Positions 22,084 through 34,000 of a DNA stretch of 64,000 bases are shown here, piece by piece. The position numbers and the translations under genes are program-made. Origin of the DNA: Antedon mediterranea (lineage: Eukaryota; Echinodermata; Crinoidea; Comatulida; Antedonidae); the NCBI RefSeq assembly GCF_964355755.1, contig NC_092678.1, positions 25,400,365-25,464,364 of the forward strand, read 5' to 3'. The notes beneath the pieces are model-generated. The model saw only the letters and a program-made list of their open reading frames with translations, was not told the DNA's origin and made no database searches. Position 1 is the stretch's first letter; each line of letters begins with the position of its first letter.

Positions 22084-25000
22084 ACGTAGGAGTTTGGATG
22101 AATTTTCACCAGAAGAAAGCTCAGAATTAGAAGACGAAGATTACATAAAAACACCTTTCGGTTCAGAAAGGAATTTTAAGAAATCAGAATGGACTCGTAA
22201 TACTTCAACGCCCAATCATTTTGGAGCGAATGACTTGCGCGCTAGGCCACCTCATCATCAAAGTTTAGAAGCAAACAGACCAGTCGCAACCCCTTTTCTA
22301 TACAGTGCAGATGCCAGTCAAATGGTGGTTCTAGATCTTGATGATGATGACAGTATTTTTGATGAAATTACCGATGAAATTGATGAAGAAGATTCGTCTT
22401 TTGATGAACATTTATCATCTATAGTTAGAGAAAATAGATTTAGTAAAGTTCGTAAAGAGTCTTCAATTGTTGATGATTTGTTGTCTGAAATTTATGATCG
22501 GTGTCAGCCGTCAAAATATGCAGTTGATAGTGATGGATATACGGAATATTCAAGTACTTCAGAGGGTGCATACCATAGTAGTAGGGGTGATGGGTTTGGT
22601 AGCAGTACACCTCGGTTAAGCCGAGCTGCTCTTGCTAACAAAGGTAATTTTAAAAGCCTAACAAAATAATAAGATAATTATTATAAATTATATTTATCAT
22701 TTTTTTATTTGTCAAAGTATGAATTGAATAAATTTTCCGTTTTTAATTTTCTACGAACAATTCATGAATTAACGAATCATTCAAAAGGGGCCAACTTAAT
22801 CAATTTTATTATTTTAAGAATTATTGCTATTTAAATTAATTTATCTTGTTTGCTTCAAATTGTGTAAATAATTAATTATTTTAATTTTCAGATGTAGATG
22901 AGCTTCGTGAGATGCTACAGCAGTTGAAAAACAGAGTTGGGGTCATGTCAGGTCGATTAATAAAACAATTAAAACGAAGGGATAAAAACCTAGCTAAGTT
23001 AACAAAGAACCAGGATGTAATAACGGCTATCCTTCAAGCCGTGTCACAAAAACGAAGTAAGTTTTAAAAAAACGTTACCTGAGATCTAATTACGTTCCCG
23101 CGTGAAGCCCCCCTAAAAAAAATAACATAATAATAAAGATTATTTTGAATACTTTAATTTTAAGCATTAATTTCATTTTAACTTTGCAGGAGTTGACACA
23201 CGGATTCGCTTTAGTATCAGACCAAGATCTGGAAAGAGAGCATTCAGACAGGTATGTATAACAACAAACAAAGATAATTTTTTAATATTAGTCTAGTTAA
23301 AGCTCTATCTACACTATCAAACTAGTTTGTGCCCAAATATGGTAGTGATATCATCATGTCCATGGGCACATCACAATTTTTTGTCACATAAGTTTGATAG
23401 TGTAGACAGAACTTCATAACAATTCATAATAATATTCATTTAATATTAATAAACTGCCTTTGGTTAGTTCATTTGTTGGATGACTTAAACTATTTTAATA
23501 ATTCTTAAAAGTCATCATTTTAATCTATTAAAGTAGTTTTAATGTAACTTTAATTTGAGGTCAATACAGTAGATCGATGAATATTGGGTTTTATTTTATA
23601 TTGTTTATTTCGTAGTATTTCAGTCTAGAAACATCTTGTCGTTATGTAATATGTCCGTAATGCATGTTATTGTGTAGTTATAGTGATGTGAGTAGATTCA
23701 ATATATTATGTGATTTTAGTCATCATTGAATAATAAACACAACATAAGGATATTATTTTGATTACCATCTGCTGCTAGAATAAAAGTACTGAATGCCTTT
23801 GCAAATATTTTAATTGTAATTTTTTAAATCAGATAATCACGTTTTATGTAACTGTTAATATCTGTGTGTACTGTATGCATCCATTTGTTAATTGTGTAGA
23901 TTGTTCATTTTCCATATTAAGGAATATGTAAAGTATCATGTTTTTGGTAAAAACAAAGATCTAACATTAACATTCTACCAAATTAATTTGATCAAAGTTT
24001 ACCATTTCATCAACCAACCAGCAAAAACAGCCTAGAGAGCCTAAGTAGAAATCTACTTCAAGAGTATTCCCATATGTACAATTGTATTTAAGGAGAACAC
24101 CTTATTTGCATTAGATATTTGTAATTAGCTGCAATTTGTTATGTAATGATTAATCAGAGAATGTTTTTTAATAGTGCGAGGTAACTGATAAAAATGACTG
24201 ACTGTGTACTTACTAGAAGGTTCAAATCATGTCATATCATTTTCGGGAGCCAATCCAGCGTTATAGATTTAGGGGGAGGTTAAATATTTCATAAATGATA
24301 AAACGATCCGTCAGGTTGCAGAAAAAAATAAAAATAGTCATTATTTTAATTAAAAAGACATGGCTGTTAAATTTTAGGTTAAAACCCCCGCCTAAATCCA
24401 TGGCTGATTGTCATAATTGTTGTCATATTTTCTGTATACTATTTACTGTACCAGAAACCGTTAATACATAATATAGCTACTGTATGTACCTGTATACAGT
24501 CATAAAACAAATTGATTTTTAAGTAATAAAATCCTATCATAAATTGCGCACCAACAAATCAGTTCCCAACACTTTACTATGACTGGATTACAAATCAGAT
24601 TAAAAGAACCATGTGACCACACCAATCCAGTCGCAGTCAAGGACAGGGCTTTGTTTTACACATACGAGTAAATATTAATATACAGATAGTAACTTGTTTA
24701 CAATAACAGGTGACAAATTTGTATGTGTCTGTTCGTTAAGGCGTAAACAAAATGGCCGTATGTCAATAGTTATCCCTCAAATGAGAATGAGCATTAACGA
24801 AATTAAACATGTTTTGCTATGATTAAAGCAAACCGCAATATTGTAAATGTTATTTGATTATATTCTACAGTAGATATAGGAGAGCAGTGGACACCTACAA
24901 TTCTTGTTTCTTAAAGTCCTGAGTTTTGTTAGTCCATTCTACTGTTTATTTAATATTCATAATTTACAAACACCACAGTGGATAAGCATAGGCGTTTGTC

Positions 25001-28000
25001 ACCACTGTTTTTCAGCAGTGCAGTCACGGCAACTATGTTTAATACACTGCATTATCAATTTTAAGCGGTGGAAAAAAATGTTCTAATTTGTTTTTCAATC
25101 ATACACAGTGATGTAGGCCAATCTTTTAAGAACAATTTACAGTAATTTTTTATCTCATACGATCCTCCATTCAGGAGTTACAATTTTTTAATTAACATGT
25201 CATTAAAACCCCTGAAAACGCTAATTTCTGTTGCTTATCCTTCCCTGCACAGCCTTATTTTTCATCGATCGAAGATGTCTTCTGTTTCCTGAAAAAGGGC
25301 TATTAAAATGTAAATAGTATTAATGTATCTATACAATATTAAGATATAATACATGTATTATTTATATTAACATAATATCTTTGTAGTGGTACGATGCCCT
25401 GAGAGCTGTTTCACGTCTTCCCAACGGCATTCCTCACAACATCCGTAAGGAAGTATGGCTAAGCCTAGCAGATAGACACATCAGCCATCTCAAGATTGAT
25501 TGGAAAAAGACCGTAAGGTTCGCATTCAACGACCACAGTAACCCTGACGACGATACACTTGGCGTGCAGATTGTTAAGGTAACATTTTATTGAACACAGA
25601 AAGTGCTTTTTTCTTTGGTAAAGATCTATCTACACTATCAAAATTTTTGTGACAAAAAAAATGTGATGTCCCCATATATTTTATTTCTTACTGTACTATT
25701 GTCTGGGCAAACAACTATGTTTCAAACCTCAACAAAATTTTTATTCTCCAAAAAAAAGCTATTCGCCTCATCTCTGGTGCGTCACGCCTAGATCACACTA
25801 GTGAGCTTTTCTCTGACCTTAAATTATTAACTGTCCAAAACATCAATATCCTCCAACAATGCACCTTCGTCTATGAACATGTCAACTGTCTACTTCCAAC
25901 CAAACTTTCTTGCAACTTTATAAAAAATAATAGCATTCATACCCATAAAACTAGATCCTCCTGTAATCTCCACCCTCCCCTTACCAAATTAACATTAATG
26001 CAACATAATATCCGTTATAGTGGCACCAAATTATTTAATGATCTCCCCGACGAAATTAAATTGGCACCTTCAAAAAATACATTTTCTTTTAAACTTAAAC
26101 AAATTCTACTCCATAAATAACTAATAATAATAAAACAACATGTTTATTCTGGGTTTTCTGTGCTTCCATAGTATTTTATTATTATTAATTTGTCATTTAC
26201 ATGTTTGTCTTGTTTTGTTTCTGTTTGTTTAAACTCCAATATGATTACAATTTCTTAACTGGCTACCCGTCACAAGTTTTTTTGGAGGGAAACCTCCAAA
26301 TGTTATTACTTTCTGGGTGTTGCCTCTTAATTATTTATATTTAAATTGTTATTTTGTTTACTTTGAAATGATAAGAAATAAATGTTATTATGAATGAATG
26401 AATGAATGAATATGGACATGATGATGTCGAATCACCACCATATTATTACACTTGTTTTGTCAAACTAGTTTGATAGTGTAGACAAATCTTAAAGCTCTAT
26501 CTACACTATCAAACTTTATGTGACATGATGATGTCATATCACTACCATATTTGGTAATATCACTACCATATTATTACACTTGTTTTGTCAAACTAGTTTG
26601 ATAGTGTAGACAAAGCTTAAGATCCATGCTTTTGCTTAATAAATGTGAACTTGAATTGAATACTCACCCACTCACAGCAATGTACTATATTATTAAAGCA
26701 ATGAAAAATGAATGTGTTGCAGTGATATTTTAAAACTATATTAAATTTATATCCTAAAGCTCTGTCTACACTATCAAACTAGTTTGACAAAATGAATGAT
26801 GTGCCCAAATATGGTAGTGATATGCTCAAATATGGTAGTGATATGACATCATCATGTCCATATATGGCACATCATATTTTGTTGTTACAAATTACATACA
26901 GTAAAGTTATAGTAGATAATGCAGACAGAGACTGAGCTTTAAGATCTGTCTACGCTATCATTATCAAACTTTATGTGACAAAAAAAATTTCTGGTGTTTT
27001 TTGGGCAAATCACTACCATATTTGGGCACATCACACATTTTGTCAAACTAGTTTGATAGTGTAGACAGAGCTTTAGGATATAAATTTAATATAGTTGTTT
27101 TAAAATATCACTGCAACACATTAATTTTTCATTGCTTTAATAATATAGTACAAGTGTAGGCAGAGTTTAAGAGTTAAAAAGTGTCTTTTATGAAAACACA
27201 GTTAAACTCATTTTTAGTGAATATTAAGTAGAACAGAATACAATTATACTGCCGTATATAAACCATTGATATGAATGCCACAAGTACCAGACTTAAGTAG
27301 ATTGACTTAGAAATTCTCAAAAGTTCAATTATTATTTTTATTATATATTTTTTGCAGTTTATTGAATGTCTATATTGTTATATACAGCAGTGACGCTGAT
27401 TATTTTAGTTAATGTAAGGTACTTTGTTATGGTCCACTGGTACAACAATTATATATTTTACTGAAGAAATAACTTGACTTCTTTTATACTTTTTAAATTT
27501 AATTCTAAATAAGTATTGTTCTCTCAAGTCATAATATAGGATTATTGGAAGGTCACACTTTGACCTATGCATTGACATAAGTACTTTATTGTGTTTGCTG
27601 ACCAGACTATGTTGAATTAGAGAATAAGAATATCTCTGATTATTAGAGTTAACTTGTCTCAATAGTAAAGCCTACTGGACTATATTATTTATATTGGCAT
27701 TTTTACTAAAGCACTGCATATTGTTTTACTACAATAATGAAATACAGTATTTCTAAAATTTTCAACGACACTTGAAATTTTTCCATTATAATCATCAGAC
27801 AAATCATAGATCAGGTGACCACCACTGACAAATTTTTCCCAGACTCATTGTTGTATTTCTTTCATTATTATTATTGTTATCATTATATTAGATTATTATC
27901 TGCTATAATACACTGTATACTTATTAGGTGTACTTTTAATCTCAGAGCTAAGCTCTCACAAAGGATTAGAATGTTCTGTCAATACCTTACAATAGTTCCC

Positions 28001-31000
28001 ACAAACAGGATGTGTTAAGTAAATAATAAATGTGCTTTGATTGGTTTTGTTTGTATAATTTAAAGGTGAACTTTTAGCAACCTTTTGTTTTTTATTGAAT
28101 TGTTGTAAGATAGTAACTAACTTGTATAGTGAATGTATTCCCACAGAGCCTAGATTACCGTATATCCTCTGGTATAATCGATAGTTTAATACCACTTCTG
28201 GTCTAATCCCATCCCTACTTTAATCCCACCCCTACTTTATGTCTGATTTCACAAACAGGTATATCCCATTTATTGACTTTTGGTCTGGATTTAGCCTCTC
28301 TCTAGCCAGTTCAGATGAGTTTTTACAAGAAATGCTTACCAATCATTTTTTTTTTTAGTGAACCAGGGTTTCCTCTGGTATAGTCCCACTCTCAAAGTCT
28401 GCCCAATTTTGTGTTCTGGTGGGTGGGATTATACCAGATGATATACAGTATACGGTATATTGTAGTTTTATGAATTATCTTGTACCTTTATGTTTCAATG
28501 TCGTCTGACTTTGTATAGTTTTTAAGAGGGCCTCTTCAAGTCAGCTGTAGAGCTGTTAGAGCTACCCTTTTAAAATAAATAAATGTACTTGTCTTGCAGG
28601 ATCTTCATAGGACTGGCTGCAGTGGGTTCTGTGGGCAGGAAGCAGAGGAAGACAGAGTGGTGTTAAAGCGTGTATTGTTGGCCTATGCACGTTGGAACAA
28701 GTCTGTTGGATACTGCCAAGGCTTTAATGTTATTGCTGCTTTGATACTAGGGGTCGTTGACCGGGCTGAAGATGACGCACTGAAAGTAAGATGATCAACC
28801 AATATCAAATTTTTAGAATTTTGTATTTTTAGTTTTAAGTACTTTCTGATTTAAAATTTAAAGTTTTAATTTATCTATTCTCGAATCACAGACATACAGA
28901 TGGTGTTTGTGAACTCACATTGTTGTTTTCTTTTTTTAGGTTATGATTTTTCTGATAGACCATGTGTTACCAGATAGTTATTTCGCAAATAATTTGAGGG
29001 CGCTGTCTGTTGACATGGCTGTTTTCCGGGAACTGCTTCGTTTCAAACTGCCTGAGCTTTCTCGTCATTTGGACCAACTGCAGAAAGCTGATCATGACCC
29101 TGCAACTGGTAAGTATTACAATTCTAACAAACAAAAAAAGTACAGTAGAAGGGCACTCAGAGAGTGCAAATCTCCGCCTAGGCTTTTGAAAATTGAAAGA
29201 CATGTTCCCATACAGCTATGAAACCATCCTTTAAACTCTTATGAAAATTGGGCAATCACTTTTTGAGTAATCCTACAACAAATATAGAAAGAAACACACA
29301 CACAACGCAAAAAACATGGCCTCCTTGGCGTAGGTAACTAAACAAAACTAGACTGGAGTACAATGTAATCATAATTTAGACAAGCACACATTTATGTGGA
29401 TTGTGGATTGCAAAAGAAACATTTACAGCATAATAATTGCTTACCATTTACATTTGTAAGACTGTTCTTGTTAGATTTGTTAGAGTGTTCTTGTTTTTAA
29501 TTTCCAAGACTATGTCTTAGAATGTTAATGGTAGACTCATCACTTGTGTGCACTTAAGAATGAACTAATTGTAGTACTTGAATTTCTAAGAATCATCTAA
29601 GTTACTGGTATTTGTTACATTTAAGGGCAATTGACGCAGCATTACTTTATAAGCACATATCTGGTTTCAAGCTCTCAAAAAATATACAGATATTGTAGAT
29701 AAATGTTACATGAATTTATTATTGGTCTATTAATAGTACATAAGTGTATATATATATTTCACGATCGTGCAATAGTATGTTCTATTGTACACCATGTGAC
29801 CTACAATTGTTCAATCAACTGAAAGGAATTGATTTAGGTATGTTATAGATCAGAATAATATTCCTTTCATTTCTACACAGGTTGTTATGAGCCTCCTTTA
29901 ACTAATGTCTTCACAATGCAGTGGTTCCTGACGTTGTTTGCAACTTGTCTACCTCAGTCCCTTGTGCTAAGAATCTGGGACTGTATCTTCCTAGAAGGGT
30001 CCGAGGTGCTTTTGCGTGTTGCCCTTGCCATTTGGGCTAAATTAGGACCGTAAGTTTTTTTAAAAATCTTTCTATGTTTTTATTATACATTTTTTTATTT
30101 ATAATAATACATTTTATGAACATAAAGGAAACAACAGACCTAAACGTTCAACGAAAAAAAAGTTTGTAATTTAAAAAAAAACAGCTAACATTATTACATT
30201 ATTATACATGGTAATGTAGTGTATTATAGGTGTCTTTTTATTATTATCATGTCCATATATGGACACTATCATGTCCATATATGGGCACATCACATTTTTT
30301 TGTCACATAATCATAATCATAATCATAATCAGAAATCATAGCACTGATTTTTCAATTATTTTGTAGACAAATTGAAGAGAACAATACAGCAGACGAATTC
30401 TACACAACAATGGGGATGATGTCACAAAAGATGTTGCACGAACACTACATCGATGCCGATGATCTCATCCAAGTAAGAACTACACTTAGTGTTGCTTGAT
30501 ATGCAGACCAATCCCAGAATTCTCAGGATTTGTCTCGTACCAAAAACAGCGCCATCACCTAAGCCCCATACTAGTTTATTTCATATCTTAGAATTAGTGA
30601 GTTTAAGCTATTGAGTGTGTGCTGAATATAACTAGGTAGAACAAACACTGATATATACATACAAATTAATTTTGACATATTTTCTTTCTTTTTTTTAGAC
30701 AATATATTCAATAGCCCCATTTCCTTTTCCCCACCTAAGTGAGATACGAGAGAAGTACATGTTCAGCATTACGCCATTCTCACCTGTTGGTTCCCTAGCT
30801 AAGTCATCCGAAGATGAGAAGGATAAAGGCAAGCCTACGTCACACAGTGATGAAGAGGCAGACAAGGACGAGGAGGACATTAATATTACATGTTTTACTA
30901 GTATCTTTCCGGTACCCATTACACCTCCCAAGTATAGCATTGAGCAGGGTAAGTTAATATAACATAAACGAATATTTGATTGGAGGATTGTGGGTCACAT

Positions 31001-34000
31001 GATGTTCAATAGACATACTATTGAACACTAAGTGTATTTTGTTTGTCCTTGTATCAAAATCAACTATAAGACTAAACTTTATTTTTAAGTTTAAGTAAAC
31101 CAAGAACTTAGAAAAATTAATTCAAGTAAACGATAATGAAATGTTAAAACAATTTAAGTAAAGTATTGCACAAACTGATGATGACAAAGAATCGTTTAAT
31201 TTATAACATTTTTAAGGTGAAAATGTAAACCAGTCAGCTGACAGCAACGACATAACTCGTGCAAGTCCTGGGGCATTTGGCGCCAACAGTGAGTACCAGG
31301 CTAACCAGTTCTCAGTAGCCATGTTGGAAAGAATGACCGTTGACATACAAGCATTGAAAAGACAGTATGGACGTATACAAAGGAGACAACAACAAGCACA
31401 TGTTATCTATGGTCCTGGCTCTAGGCTTAACACACAGCAACGAGGTGAGGCCAACACTTAACCACTTACCTACTTTTTCATTATCATTATACATTTTTCA
31501 TTTTGATAATATTGTATTAGCTTTTTAAAGCTCTGTCTACACTATCAAACTAGTGTGGTGCCCAAATATGGTAGAAATATGTCCAGATATGGTAGTGATA
31601 TGTCCATATATGGGCACATCACATTTTTTTGTCACATAACGTTTGATAGTGTAGACAGAGCTTAAGAGTTTTACCAGATATGAGTCGGTGTTACTTCTTT
31701 GGTGTCGGTACACATTCCCACCACTTAATGATTGAAAACTTAACTTTTACCCTTTTCATTTTTTTGGGATAGGGTCAGATTAACTACCGTTTATAAGTCT
31801 AGCCACAAATTGACCTTATTTTAATGACTAAGTTTTTTCAAGGTCATTATTATATTATAATTTTTTTTTAATTGTGCATGTTTTATTTAGTCCTACCATT
31901 TATATTTTTGTGGGAAAACTTTTGTGGAAATCCAAACAGGAATTGAGATATTCAAATATATCTTTAGTAGAAATTATCTGTGAATTGTTTGATAGGGCGA
32001 CTATTTAGTTTATTTTCACATCAACTACCAAAAATATACTTTTATTTTGGTTTATTGATTTTACCAAACTGCATAGTCAAAAGTATCACTGTACTGTGTG
32101 TGTTGTAAACAAATTATAATTACCTCACGATCAAAATTATAATTTTTAATTATCATTATGTTATGTTTATTTAGCTTTTCTTTGTTATCAGTCAACAACA
32201 ACATTTTATCAACCATTGTGTGTTTATTATTGCATCACCTTTCTCATCACCTTTCTTATCACCTTTTATTGATCATTCCATCATTTTTGGGCTGGTTATG
32301 GTATCACAGTTTTCTTTTTTCTTCACTTTGCTTTCTTTTGGTGGTGCTTTTAATCATTTATGTAGCTGATGCGTCAGAAGAACGCCACGTTACTGTGGTT
32401 GACAAATCGGACGGTAGGTTACGTTTTAAAAGTAGGCTGGTTACTAAACTAGATCCACTAAAATGTATGTTTATTATGAATGGAAGAAACACAAAATTTA
32501 GTCTGAACGCTTTTAATTTTTTTTGTCTGAGTGACAACCAATTGTGATTTTTCCAGTTGAGTTCATTACAATACTCCCCCAATTAAGCTTATTGATTTGA
32601 TAGCTTTTAGTGGATCATCATGTTATATGGTATAACCAGTCAACTGTGCATGTTCTCACTTATATTATAGTTGAGTATAATATCTATATGATGGTGTAAT
32701 CAAATCTCTCATTTATTATAAGTTATATTTTACAAGGTTATATAACACATTTGTGGTCCCGAAGAACAGTGGACGTATCCACCAATCACACTTGGGCTAA
32801 GTGAATCACTAACTAATTCTCCTAAATATCTTACTTAAGTGTGATTAATGAATACAGCCACAGGTATGGTAAATATAGTTCTGCTGTAGGGTTCCAAGAA
32901 ACTCAATAAGTCTCGTACTTAATGTCGAGTCTCGTACTTAATGTCGAGTCTCGTACTTAATGTCGAGTCTCGTACTTAATATTGAGTCTCGTACTTAATG
33001 TTGAGTATCGTACTTGGGAGCCGTTTTATAAAGGAATACAAAATCTTTGTAAATAACTATAAATATAAAAGAGAGGTTTGTAAGTGGTACTTAAGTGGTA
33101 CTTAGTAGTTGTGGTACTTAGTAGTTGTTTTAATTCACTTTTTTGCTGGTTTTGAATAATTTGTTTTTTAAATCATATTTGATTTTCCTAATTTGTTTTA
33201 ATGTGTTGTGTTATTTTATAGTTTAGTAATATTTGTTTACATGCTTCCCTCCAATTAAAGAATTTAAACTTAATTTGTCTTCTGAATAAACTGGAGTGTT
33301 TCATTGAAGGCATATAGTTACAGGTAGAAATTAGTGTTATATTAAAGATGTATTTTTCCCCAAAACATGAAGATTGAAAAATAAAGATTAATAAAATCAG
33401 ACTTTTAATGGCCATTTTGCAGTTTTAATAATGTTATTTACTTATGTCAAAAAAAACCAACAAAATAATTATTTCACTTATAAAAATACAAAGAAACAGT
33501 TAATGTTAACCAAAAACCATTGTCTGACAGACAATGTTAGGGTGACACTATATCTCTAAAGATATATATAATTGAAACTAGTACTAAAATACAAATTCTT
33601 TATAATGATTAATTACAGTAGTTTAGTTTAGTTATTTGTATACTGTACAGTATGTGGACTATACAGTACATACTTGTTATATGTTTTAGCATAATGTATA
33701 CTGAATATATTGTTTTGTTCATTATTTTGTCATGTGTGTAAATTAGTTATTTGACAATCAAAGCTGTTGGGGACTTAAATAGTATACAGTGCTTATTATA
33801 CTGTAACCATGGAGTTTGAATTAGATAGATAAATAACAACTCCTTGGTTACAGTATAATATAAAACAAATATAGCTTTTAACATCTCTGAAACAAAATGC
33901 TTATTCAAGTTTGATGGGATCTTATTATGGGATACCACCAATGCACAAATCTTTACCTTATTCCTGGTTGTCTACTTAGCCCTAAGCTCCACTTAAACTG

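Larger units (their letters stand above)
26683..27150. repeat. Large inverted duplication (about 80-bp arms plus MITE pair)
   Basis: 26683-26762 and 27069-27150 are near-perfect inverse copies (for example ATTATTAAAGCAATGAAAAA versus its reverse complement). Between them lie two family-A MITEs facing in opposite directions (26755-26940 and 26941-27076). TBC1D30 intron 4. Confidence 0.85.

Noticed and set aside
22892-23056. Considered as a separate gene start
   Set aside because: The phase matches the preceding and following exons, and the QAVSQKRRVDT junction is typical of TBC1D30.
32158-32365. Hydrophobic ORF before TBC1D30 exon 11
   Set aside because: It is a pyrimidine-rich intron 3' end read as Leu/Phe/Ser codons; only 32366-32413 fits the gene's frame.
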